NCBI GenBank assembly: GCA_045631305.1
Contig: JAZQUM010000110.1
Coordinates: 1-10,027, forward strand
Length of the DNA: 10,027 bases
Direction of reading: 5' to 3'
DNA from: JAZQUM01 sp045631305
GTDB lineage: Bacteria > Bacillota > Clostridia > Oscillospirales > Oscillospiraceae
In this document: one piece after another, positions 1 through 6,158 of the stretch
Position numbering within the stretch: the stretch's first letter is position 1
How the letters are laid out: the number at the start of each line of letters is the position of its first letter
Made by a program: the position numbers and the translations under genes
Notes under the pieces: generated by a model
Seen by the model: only the letters and a program-made list of their open reading frames with translations
Databases searched by the model: none
Told to the model about the DNA's origin: nothing

Positions 1-832
1 TGTTGAGATCGTGGAAAGCGGGGAGGCAATGCATGAAGATGCACTGGGGACCTGCGTTGTCCATGAGAGCCTTGTTGACCTGATAGGGATGGAGTTCCTT
101 GATGCGTTCTGCCCAAACGGAATCGGGTTCGCCCATGGATACCCAAACGTCGGTGTAGATAACGTCTGCGCCCTTGGTGCCTTCCATGGGATCTTCGCAG
201 AACTTGAGGGTAGCGCCGGTTTCCTTTGCGATCTCTTCGCACTGGGCGATGAGTTCAGCATCGGGGAAGTACTTGGCGGAGGTGCAGGCCACGAAGTTCA
301 TGCCCATCTTGGCGCAGCCGACCATGAGGGAGTTACCCATGTTGAAGCGAGCGTCGCCCATGTAAACGAGAGTGATGCCCTTCAGATGGCCGAACTTTTC
401 CTGAATGGTCAGGAAGTCGGCCAGGATCTGAGTGGGGTGGAATTCATTGGTGAGGCCGTTGAATACGGGAACGCCTGCGTGGCGAGCCAGTTCTTCTACG
501 ATCTCCTGACCGAAGCCGCGGTATTCAATGCCGTCATACATGCGGCCCAGAACGCCAGCGGTGTCAGCGATGGATTCCTTCTTGCCGATCTGAGAGCCGG
601 AGGGATCCAGATAGGTGCAGCCCATGCCCAGGTCGTAGCAAGCTACTTCGAAAGCGCAGCGGGTGCGGGTGGAGGTCTTTTCAAAGATCAGAGCAACGTT
701 CTTGCCTTCCAGAATTCTGTGGGGAATGCCGGCCTTCTTCTTAGCCTTGAAATCAGCTGCGGTATCGATGAATTCCTGAATTTCAGCAGGAGTGAAGTCC
801 AGCAGCTTGAGGAAATGAGTGTGGTTATTCAT
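1..832 (-). CDS. argF: Ornithine carbamoyltransferase, C-terminus cut off by the window edge
   Basis: Transfers the carbamoyl group of carbamoyl phosphate to ornithine, giving citrulline, the first of the three last steps of arginine synthesis; cytosolic, usually a trimer. I translated 277 residues on the minus strand; about 55 C-terminal residues lie beyond position 1, judging from the usual 310-335. The carbamoyl-phosphate loop STRTR is at residues 54-58, HPTQ at 132-135, the ornithine-side SMG motif at 232-234, and the diagnostic HCLPA with its catalytic Cys at 268-272. The ATG (complement of 830-832) has an AAAGGG-type ribosome binding site 9 nt upstream. It starts 23 bp after argH, with no terminator between, so it is very likely co-transcribed with argH. 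A catabolic arcB is the alternative, but the argGH neighbourhood favours the biosynthetic enzyme. Confidence 0.96.
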   Translation of the reverse strand, partial: MNNHTHFLKLLDFTPAEIQEFIDTAADFKAKKKAGIPHRILEGKNVALIFEKTSTRTRCAFEVACYDLGMGCTYLDPSGSQIGKKESIADTAGVLGRMYDGIEYRGFGQEIVEELARHAGVPVFNGLTNEFHPTQILADFLTIQEKFGHLKGITLVYMGDARFNMGNSLMVGCAKMGMNFVACTSAKYFPDAELIAQCEEIAKETGATLKFCEDPMEGTKGADVIYTDVWVSMGEPDSVWAERIKELHPYQVNKALMDNAGPQCIFMHCLPAFHDLN

Positions 833-855
833 AGTTATCTACCCTTTCTTTGGTG

Positions 856-2235
856 TTAAGAACGCTTTGCGATGAAAGCTTCAATATCAGCGATCTGACG
901 GGTGGTCTCCTTCACAGCGGGACCGCCGTGGCTTGCGCGAAGTGCCATGCAGTTTTCCAGCTTGATGGCTTCGTAAATATCTTCGGCAAAGAGGTCGGAA
1001 GCGGCCTTGAGCTCGTCAATGGTCAGGTCTTCCAGGGTCTTGCCCTGTGCGGTGCAGGCGGCGACCAGCTTACCGGTAACGGTATAAGCATCACGGAAGG
1101 GCATGCCCTTCTTGGTGAGGTAGTCAGCGCAGTCGGTGGCGTTGATGAAGCCCTTGCCTGCGGCTTTACGCATGTTTTCGGGGATCACGCGCATGGTGTC
1201 GATCATGGCGGTGAACACGGGAACGCACATTTCAACGGTGTCGATGGCATCGAAAACGGGTTCCTTGTCTTCCTGCATATCCTTGTTATAAGCAAGGGGC
1301 AGACCTTTCATGGTGGTCAGCAGGCTCATAAGGTCGCCGTAAACGCGGCCGGTCTTGCCGCGAACCAGTTCTGCCACGTCAGGGTTCTTCTTCTGAGGCA
1401 TGATGGAGCTGCCGGTGGCATAAGCGTCATCCAGTTCGATGAACTTGAATTCCCAGCTGCACCAGAAGATGACTTCTTCGGAGAAACGGGAAAGATGCAT
1501 CATGAGGATGGAGAGCGCGCTCATGAGTTCCAGCGCGTAGTCACGGTCGGAAACACCGTCCAGAGAGTTGCTCATAGGACCGTTGAAGCCGAGAGCGGCA
1601 GCGGTCTGATAGCGGTCAATGGGGTAGGTGGTGCCTGCCAGAGCGCCGCTGCCCAGGGGGCATTCGTTGAGACGCTGGGCGCAGTCTTCCAGACGGGTGA
1701 TGTCGCGGGAGAACATGTTGGCATAAGCCATCAGGTGCTGGGCGAAGGAAATGGGCTGTGCGCGCTGCAGGTGGGTATAGCCGGGCATAACGGTGGACTG
1801 ATACTGCTTAGCCTGCTTGCACAGAACCTTTTCCAGCTCGATGAGCTGGGCGATCATTTCGGGGATGCGGTTGCGGACATACATACGGAAGTCCAGCGCA
1901 ACCTGGTCGTTACGGCTGCGGCCGGTGTGCAGACGCTTGCCTGCATCGCCGATACGGGCGGTGAGAAGGGCTTCCACATTCATGTGGATGTCTTCGTTGT
2001 CGGCGGTGAATTCCACCTTGCCTGCTTCCACATCATCCAGAATGCTCTGCAGGCCGTTCAGGATCGCTTCCTTGTCTTCGGCGGAGATGATACCGCAATC
2101 GGCCAGCATGGTGGCATGCGCCATGGAGCCGGTGATGTCCTCATAATAGAGGCGCTGGTCAAACTGGATGGAAGCGTTAAAATCATTTACTAAGGCGTCG
2201 GTCTCTTTGCCGAAGCGCCCGGACCATAATTTCAT
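856..2235 (-). CDS. argH: Argininosuccinate lyase
   Basis: Splits argininosuccinate into arginine and fumarate, the last step of arginine synthesis; cytosolic homotetramer of the fumarase/aspartase superfamily. The 459-residue protein matches the usual 455-465. Visible family motifs, in order: TGRSRND at 104-110, PGYTH at 151-155 with the expected catalytic-region His155, and the superfamily signature GSSIMPQKKNPD at 275-286, whose serine in the flexible loop acts as the general acid/base. The start is supported by GAGG 8 nt upstream of the ATG. It lies 77 bp downstream of argG, with a terminator-like hairpin in that gap, and 23 bp upstream of argF. A long open frame on the opposite strand is a coding shadow. 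Confidence 0.98.
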   Translation of the reverse strand: MKLWSGRFGKETDALVNDFNASIQFDQRLYYEDITGSMAHATMLADCGIISAEDKEAILNGLQSILDDVEAGKVEFTADNEDIHMNVEALLTARIGDAGKRLHTGRSRNDQVALDFRMYVRNRIPEMIAQLIELEKVLCKQAKQYQSTVMPGYTHLQRAQPISFAQHLMAYANMFSRDITRLEDCAQRLNECPLGSGALAGTTYPIDRYQTAAALGFNGPMSNSLDGVSDRDYALELMSALSILMMHLSRFSEEVIFWCSWEFKFIELDDAYATGSSIMPQKKNPDVAELVRGKTGRVYGDLMSLLTTMKGLPLAYNKDMQEDKEPVFDAIDTVEMCVPVFTAMIDTMRVIPENMRKAAGKGFINATDCADYLTKKGMPFRDAYTVTGKLVAACTAQGKTLEDLTIDELKAASDLFAEDIYEAIKLENCMALRASHGGPAVKETTRQIADIEAFIAKRS

Positions 2236-2261
2236 AAGGATTACCTCGCTTACAAAAGAAG

Positions 2262-2297
2262 GCAGGCTGAAGCACAGCCGTGGTGTCTTCAGCCTGC
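2262..2297 (-). terminator. Intercistronic hairpin with U-rich tail between argG and argH
   Basis: Perfect 11-bp inverted repeat, GCAGGCTGAAG at 2262-2272 and CTTCAGCCTGC at 2287-2297, with a 14-nt loop. Read on the minus strand it is followed by CTTCTTTTG just before the argH ribosome binding site, and it begins 16 bp after the argG stop codon. Read on the plus strand it is followed by CTCTTTTTATT, so it looks like a bidirectional intrinsic terminator, although no plus-strand gene reads into it. In the minus direction it may cause partial termination, or serve as a 3' stabilising stem for argG mRNA. I see no clear separate promoter for argH in the short remaining gap. Confidence 0.72.
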
Positions 2298-2312
2298 TCT
2301 TTTTATTAAATC

Positions 2313-3533
2313 TTACAGGTTGCCCTGGTCACGCAGAGCCAGGATCTTATCGGGCAGACCCCACAGGTTGATGAAGCCGGTAGCGTCGGTCTGGTTGTAA
2401 TCGCTTTCTTCGAAGGTAACGATCTTTTCGGAGTAGAGGCTTTCAGGAGAGGTGACGGAGGAGGTGATGATGTTGCCCTTGTAGAGCTTGAGCTTCACCT
2501 GACCGGTCACGTGCTTCTGAGATTCTACAGCGAATGCCTGCAGAGCTTCACGCAGGGGGCTGAACCACTTGCCGTTATAGAGCAGGTCAGCAAAGTCAAC
2601 AGCCAGCTTGCGCTTCATGTGCATGGTGTCCTTATCAACAGTGATCTGTTCCAGAACTTCGTGTGCGCGATACAGAATGGTGCCGCCGGGAGTTTCGTAA
2701 ACGCCGCGGTCCTTCATACCGGTCATGCGGTTTTCAACGATATCCAGCAGACCGATGCCGTTTGCGCCGCCCAGTTCATTGAGCTTGCGGATGATGTCGC
2801 TTGCCTTCATCTTTTCGCCGTCGATAGCAACGGGAACGCCCTTAACGAAGTCCAGAGTAACGGTGGTGGGTTCTTCAGGAGCCTTGAAGGGAGAAACGCC
2901 CATTTCCAGGAAGCCGGGCTTGTCATACTGAGGTTCGTTGGCAGGATCTTCCAGATCCAGACCTTCATGGCTCAGGTGCCACAGGTTCTTATCCTTGGAA
3001 TAGTTGGTTTCGCGGCTGATCTTCAGGGGAACGTTGTGAGCTTCAGCGTAGTCGATTTCTTCGTCACGGCCCTTGATGTCCCACTCTCTCCAGGGAGCGA
3101 TGATGGGCATTTCGGGAGCGAAACGCTTGATAGCCAGTTCGAAACGGATCTGGTCATTGCCCTTACCGGTGCAGCCGTGGCAGATAGCGTCAGCGCCTTC
3201 CTTCTTGGCGATTTCAACCAGGCCCTTGCCGATGATGGGGCGAGCGAAAGCGGTACCCAGCAGGTAGCCTTCATAGTTAGCGCCGATCATCATGGAGGGG
3301 ATGATAACATCGTCTACCATTTCGTCAACCAGGTCCAGAACGTACAGCTTGGAAGCGCCGGTCTTGAGAGCCTTTTCTTCCAGACCGTCCAGTTCGTCAG
3401 CCTGACCAACACCGCCTGCTACAGCGATGATTTCGGGGTTGTTGTAGTTTTCCTTCAGCCAGGGAATGATGATGGAAGTGTCCAGACCGCCGGAATAGGC
3501 GAGGACGATTTTCTTGAACTCTTTCTTGCTCAT
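2313..3533 (-). CDS. argG: Argininosuccinate synthase
   Basis: Joins citrulline and aspartate, using ATP to form a citrullyl-AMP intermediate, to give argininosuccinate, AMP and pyrophosphate; cytosolic homotetramer. At 406 residues it is normal for the family (about 400). The N-terminal ATP-binding loop AYSGGLDTS is at residues 12-20, and the second signature, GCTGKGNDQIRFE, at 120-132 contributes to nucleotide and substrate binding. The ATG is preceded by GGAGG about 8 nt upstream. It is the promoter-proximal gene of the leftward argG-argH-argF cluster and is divergent from an aspartate aminotransferase across 435 bp. A promoter with an ArgR-like palindrome lies about 85-110 bp upstream, consistent with arginine repression. 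Confidence 0.98.
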   Translation of the reverse strand: MSKKEFKKIVLAYSGGLDTSIIIPWLKENYNNPEIIAVAGGVGQADELDGLEEKALKTGASKLYVLDLVDEMVDDVIIPSMMIGANYEGYLLGTAFARPIIGKGLVEIAKKEGADAICHGCTGKGNDQIRFELAIKRFAPEMPIIAPWREWDIKGRDEEIDYAEAHNVPLKISRETNYSKDKNLWHLSHEGLDLEDPANEPQYDKPGFLEMGVSPFKAPEEPTTVTLDFVKGVPVAIDGEKMKASDIIRKLNELGGANGIGLLDIVENRMTGMKDRGVYETPGGTILYRAHEVLEQITVDKDTMHMKRKLAVDFADLLYNGKWFSPLREALQAFAVESQKHVTGQVKLKLYKGNIITSSVTSPESLYSEKIVTFEESDYNQTDATGFINLWGLPDKILALRDQGNL

Positions 3534-3579
3534 TGTTGTAGCCTCCTCGTGTGTTTAGCGAAATCATACTTGACTTGAT

Positions 3580-3600
3580 CGATGCGCCTTGTACGCATCG
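3580..3600 (-). other. Stem-loop in the argG 5' leader
   Basis: Perfect 7-bp inverted repeat, CGATGCG at 3580-3586 and CGCATCG at 3594-3600, with a 7-nt loop. It lies between the predicted argG transcription start (about 3611) and the ribosome binding site. In the argG transcript no U-tract follows the stem, so it is not an intrinsic terminator. It may only stabilise the 5' end of the mRNA. Confidence 0.4.
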
Positions 3601-3617
3601 TAACTTTATGGTCTAAT

Positions 3618-3645
3618 ATTATCACGGGAATGCATGATTATGCAA
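3618..3645 (-). promoter_or_regulatory. Predicted argG promoter
   Basis: On the minus strand a -10 GATAAT (complement of 3618-3623, five of six consensus bases) is preceded by 16 bp and a weak -35 TTGCAT (complement of 3640-3645, three of six). The start would be near 3611, giving a leader of about 78 nt before the argG ATG. The ArgR-like palindrome lies inside the spacer and touches the -35, a position where a bound repressor would block RNA polymerase. The weak -35 makes this a moderate-confidence call. Confidence 0.55.
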
Positions 3646-3653
3646 TATGCAAT
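3631..3653. promoter_or_regulatory. ArgR-box-like operator at the argG promoter
   Basis: Positions 3631-3644 read TGCATGATTATGCA, a TGCAT-N4-ATGCA palindrome. It has the same 5+4+5 geometry as the arginine repressor half-site pair TGAAT-N4-ATTCA, and resembles the TGCAT-type arginine boxes known from actinomycetes. The right half is the start of a tandem 7-bp repeat, ATGCAAT at 3640-3646 and 3647-3653, adding a third half-site. That ArgR is the binder is inferred from the gene it controls; no regulator gene is in the window. Confidence 0.5.
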
Positions 3654-3795
3654 CTGCACAAAGTATGGGAAAATAATTGTGCAAATAAGGAAACTATGTC
3701 CAAGTAAAGGGGGTGTTTATCCCTTGGGAACAAAGGGGAAAGGAGATTTTTGCCCCTGCGGTGGAAAATGTCTGGCATCCCGCGTGTATAAAAAG

Positions 3796-3831
3796 TGAAT
3801 ATATGCATGAATAATTGCATATTATGTGAAT
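3796..3831. promoter_or_regulatory. AT-rich palindrome with TGAAT repeats, possible second ArgR-type site
   Basis: A perfect 7-bp inverted repeat, ATATGCA at 3801-3807 and TGCATAT at 3816-3822, has an 8-nt centre. The same stretch carries TGAAT, the classical arginine-box half-site, three times on the plus strand at 3796, 3808 and 3827. CATGAATAATTGCATA (3807-3822) looks like a degenerate arginine box. It lies about 50 bp upstream of the -35 of the plus-strand promoter and about 150 bp from the argG promoter, so it could serve either gene or anchor a loop between the two sites. AT-rich DNA yields such repeats by chance fairly often, hence the modest confidence. Confidence 0.38.
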
Positions 3832-3860
3832 GAGATGTGGGAAAAACAGGAGGGAAAGCT

Positions 3861-3910
3861 GAAAAAAACCGAAAATTTTTGTTGAATAATTGGTGTTGAT
3901 TTTATATACT
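3861..3910 (+). promoter_or_regulatory. Promoter of the aspartate aminotransferase operon with UP-like A/T tract
   Basis: A -35 TTGAAT (3882-3887, four of six consensus bases) and a -10 TATACT (3905-3910, five of six) are separated by exactly 17 bp. Just upstream, 3861-3880 carries an A7 run and an AAAATTTTT run, like an UP element that would raise promoter strength. Transcription would start near 3917, leaving a leader of about 52 nt before the GGAGG (3958-3962) of the aminotransferase gene. This is the best promoter in the window. Confidence 0.75.
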
Positions 3911-3921
3911 AATCTAGTATA
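3905..3921. promoter_or_regulatory. Operator-like interrupted palindrome overlapping the -10
   Basis: TATACTAATCTAGTATA is a perfect 7-bp inverted repeat (3905-3911 and 3915-3921) with a 3-nt centre. It covers the whole -10 element and the likely start site of the aminotransferase promoter. Such symmetry at this position is typical of a repressor site for a dimeric helix-turn-helix protein. The regulator is unknown and cannot be named from the window; it differs from the TGCAT-type sites further upstream. Confidence 0.45.
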
Positions 3922-3968
3922 GATATAACTAATGAATCAAATAAAATTTCAATATATGGAGGAAGTAA

Positions 3969-5243
3969 ATGAAAGCTTATAAGGATATGACCGCCCAGGA
4001 ACTGGCGCAGGAATATAAGAGCGTTTCCGCTAAGTTTGAAGAACTCAAGGGCATGGCTCTCAAGCTGAACATGGCCCGCGGCAAGCCCGGCAAGGAACAG
4101 CTGGACCTGGTCAGCGACATTCTCAGCGTTCTGCCTGCCGATGCAGACTTTATGTCCGATGGCATCGAAACCCGTAACTACGGTGAACTCTCCGGCATCC
4201 CCGCTGCCAAGGCCCTTTTTGCTGAAATTCTCGGCTGCAAGGCTGAAGAAGTGTTCGTTGGCGGCAATGCCAGTCTGCAGTTGATGTATGACACCATTTC
4301 CAAGGCTTATACCCACGGTATGCCCAAGAGCGAAAAGCCCTGGGCCAAGCTGGATGAAGTGAAGTGGCTCTGCCCCGCTCCCGGCTATGACCGTCATTTC
4401 AAGGTTTCCGAATCCTTCGGCATGACCATGATCACCATTCCCATGACCGCTGAAGGCCCTGATATGGATATGGTGGAAGAACTTATCAAGGATCCCGCAG
4501 TGAAGGGTATGTGGAATGTTCCCAAGTACTCCAACCCCGAAGGCGTGATCTATTCCGCTGAAACCATCCGCCGCATCGCTTCCATGAAGCCTGCTGCACC
4601 TGACTTCGTTGTTATGTGGGATAACGCTTACTGCATCCACGAATTCGAAGGCGAATACGTAGAATTCCCCGATATCATCTCCCTCTGCGCTGAAAACGGC
4701 AACGATGGCATGGTCTTTGAATTTGCTTCCACTTCCAAGGTGACCTTCCCCGGCGCAGGTGTTGCTGTGATGGCATCCTCTGCTGACAACATCAAGTACA
4801 TGGAAAAGCTCATTGGCATTCAGACCATCGGCTTTGATAAGCTCAACCAGCTGCGCCATGTCCTCTATCTTAAGGACAAGGCTACCACTCTGGAACTGAT
4901 GAAGAAGCACGCAGGCGTTCTGGGTCCCAAGTTCCGCGCTGTAGTGGACCGTCTCGACAGCGAGATCGCTCCTCTTGCCATCGCTGACTGGAAGCGTCCC
5001 AAGGGCGGCTACTTCGTAAGCGTTGACGCTATGCACGGCACCGCAAAGCGCACCCTTGCTCTGTGCAAGGAAGCAGGCGTTGTTATGACCGGCGCAGGCG
5101 CAACCTTCCCCTATGGCATCGATCCTAACGACAGCAACATCCGTATTGCTCCTTCTCTGCCTCCCGTTGCCGAACTGGAACAGGCTATGGCTGTTTTCTG
5201 CACCTGCCTGCGTATGGCAGCGCTGGAAAAGTTGATGGCATAA
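3969..5243 (+). CDS. Class Ic aspartate aminotransferase (PLP-dependent)
   Basis: Probably interconverts aspartate plus 2-oxoglutarate with oxaloacetate plus glutamate. The 424 residues and overall sequence fit the fold-type I Asp_aminotransf/AspT group (subgroup Ic) rather than classical AspC. Visible active-site elements: Asn189 in YSNP and Asp218/Tyr221 in WDNAY, which contact pyridoxal phosphate; the Schiff-base Lys257 in STSK; and Arg392 in NIRIAP, the expected substrate carboxylate binder. The start is fixed by GGAGG 6 nt before the ATG. The gene follows a strong promoter and shows a strong bias to C-ending codons, suggesting high expression. It shares a divergent control region with argG, whose enzyme consumes aspartate. 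A broader specificity, such as other amino acid donors, cannot be excluded. Confidence 0.9.
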   Translation: MKAYKDMTAQELAQEYKSVSAKFEELKGMALKLNMARGKPGKEQLDLVSDILSVLPADADFMSDGIETRNYGELSGIPAAKALFAEILGCKAEEVFVGGNASLQLMYDTISKAYTHGMPKSEKPWAKLDEVKWLCPAPGYDRHFKVSESFGMTMITIPMTAEGPDMDMVEELIKDPAVKGMWNVPKYSNPEGVIYSAETIRRIASMKPAAPDFVVMWDNAYCIHEFEGEYVEFPDIISLCAENGNDGMVFEFASTSKVTFPGAGVAVMASSADNIKYMEKLIGIQTIGFDKLNQLRHVLYLKDKATTLELMKKHAGVLGPKFRAVVDRLDSEIAPLAIADWKRPKGGYFVSVDAMHGTAKRTLALCKEAGVVMTGAGATFPYGIDPNDSNIRIAPSLPPVAELEQAMAVFCTCLRMAALEKLMA

Positions 5244-5255
5244 GAGGAGAAGCGT

Positions 5256-6125
5256 ATGCGTTATTTCGGCCGGGTATTTCGTCCCCCCAGTGAGGCCCGC
5301 AGCCTCATTGTGCAGGTGACCTATGGCTGCAGCCACAATACCTGCGCTTTTTGCAGCATGTTCAAGGAAAAGTGCTTTTGCCTGCGCCCCTTGGACGAGG
5401 TGCTGGAAGATTTTACCTTGGCAAAGCAGATGGGATACCGCGCAAAGCGTATCTTCCTTGCCGATGGAGATGCGCTGGTGCGCCGCGCAGAAGACCTTGC
5501 GGTGATCCTGGACCATGCTTATGCGTGCTTCCCTGAATGTGAGCGCGTCACCGCGTATGCTTCCCCTGCCAGCTTGCTGGTGCGCACGGAAGATGAGCTG
5601 CGTATGCTGCGTGAAAAAGGTCTTACCATGGTATACATGGGGTTGGAATCCGGCAGCGACACGGTGCTGAAAACCATGCGCAAGGGTCACGATGCCAAGA
5701 CCATTGTGGAAGCAGGTAAAAAGGCCCGCCGCTGCGGCATGGCCCTTTCTGTCACGGCTATTTCCGGCCTTGGCGGCAGGTCGCTTTGGCAGGAGCATGC
5801 AGTGGAAACTGCCCGCGCGCTGAACGCCATGAACTCTGAGTATATCGGTCTTCTCACCTTGATGGTGGAACCTGAAACACCACTGTACGATTGGGTGCGG
5901 GAGGGAAAATTTAACCTTCTCGATCAGCTGCAGGTGCTGGATGAAACGGAGCTTTTGGTAGAGCATCTGGATTCTCCCGGAAGTGTTTTCCGTTCCAACC
6001 ACGCTTCCAACTACCTTGTGCTGGCAGGCACACTGAATGCGGAAAAAGAGCAGCTTCTGCAGGATATCCGTCTGGCAAAGCAGGACACGGACCTGCTTCG
6101 CCCCGAATATTTCCGAGGTTTATAA
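5256..6125 (+). CDS. Radical SAM protein with CX4CX2C cluster motif, function unknown
   Basis: This 289-residue protein should bind a [4Fe-4S] cluster and S-adenosylmethionine. The N-terminal motif YGCSHNTCAFC places cysteines at 25, 30 and 33, i.e. CX4CX2C instead of the canonical CX3CX2C. It lies on the expected first strand and is followed by a radical-SAM-like barrel: FLADGD at 67-72 and YMGLESGSD at 127-135, the latter matching the Gly/Glu SAM-binding region of the COG1032/Elp3-like group. No cobalamin-binding, TRAM or extra ferredoxin domain fits in the length. It begins 12 bp after the aminotransferase stop with GAGGAG 6 nt before the ATG, so it is translated from the same mRNA, which ends in a terminator just downstream. 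I do not recognise its substrate. The link to aspartate metabolism rests only on the operon. Confidence 0.85.
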   Translation: MRYFGRVFRPPSEARSLIVQVTYGCSHNTCAFCSMFKEKCFCLRPLDEVLEDFTLAKQMGYRAKRIFLADGDALVRRAEDLAVILDHAYACFPECERVTAYASPASLLVRTEDELRMLREKGLTMVYMGLESGSDTVLKTMRKGHDAKTIVEAGKKARRCGMALSVTAISGLGGRSLWQEHAVETARALNAMNSEYIGLLTLMVEPETPLYDWVREGKFNLLDQLQVLDETELLVEHLDSPGSVFRSNHASNYLVLAGTLNAEKEQLLQDIRLAKQDTDLLRPEYFRGL

Positions 6126-6128
6126 AAG

Positions 6129-6158
6129 AAAAGCACCGTCGAAAGACGGTGCTTTTTT
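6129..6158. terminator. Bidirectional intrinsic terminator between convergent genes
   Basis: A perfect 12-bp stem, AAAAGCACCGTC at 6129-6140 and GACGGTGCTTTT at 6145-6156, closes on a GAAA tetraloop and runs into six T's at 6153-6158. It starts 3 bp after the radical SAM stop. On the minus strand the stem is followed by TTTTCTTTTAT, so it also ends the SOD-like transcript. The stop codon of that gene (6158-6160) overlaps the terminator, a very compact convergent junction. Confidence 0.93.

Larger units (their letters stand above)
3534..3968. other. Divergent regulatory region between argG and the aspartate aminotransferase gene
   Basis: This 435-bp stretch is much more AT-rich than its flanks and holds no convincing gene. 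From left to right it contains the argG ribosome binding site, a leader stem-loop, the argG promoter with an ArgR-like palindrome, a GGGG/CCCC-rich middle part with only short competing hairpins (about 3706-3757), an AT-rich palindrome with TGAAT repeats (3796-3831), and the plus-strand promoter with its own operator-like palindrome. The TGCAT half-site recurs in both the argG-proximal and the central element, which suggests one regulator could act on both. No T-box core sequence or other riboswitch hallmark was seen. Confidence 0.7.

Noticed and set aside
850..2193. 447-residue open frame on the plus strand opposite argH
   Set aside because: It mirrors a clear argininosuccinate lyase; the translation is low in motif content, rich in Gly/His/Val, and has no family signature. 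Strong codon bias of the real gene keeps the opposite frame open.
3655..3683. Inverted repeat TGCACAA/TTGTGCA with a 15-nt gap
   Set aside because: The long gap and lack of a U-tract or promoter link make it weak; it may be chance in AT-rich DNA, or an edge of the neighbouring operator cluster.
3706..3780. Possible T-box or attenuator in the G/C-run part of the divergent region, including GCGGTGGA near 3758
   Set aside because: The T-box core (AGGGTGGNACCGCG) is absent, stems are only 4-5 bp, and both predicted promoters lie outside it and read away from it, so it would not be in either leader.
3638..3820. 60-residue minus-strand open frame in the argG upstream region
   Set aside because: No ribosome binding site precedes its ATG, it runs through the predicted argG promoter, and its composition is that of AT-rich noncoding DNA.
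3909..6002. 697-residue open frame on the minus strand opposite the aminotransferase and radical SAM genes
   Set aside because: It spans two recognisable plus-strand genes and their junction, has no matching family, and reflects codon bias. The same applies to the 474-residue plus-strand frame opposite the phosphoglucomutase gene (7235-8659) and the 355-residue frame opposite argG.
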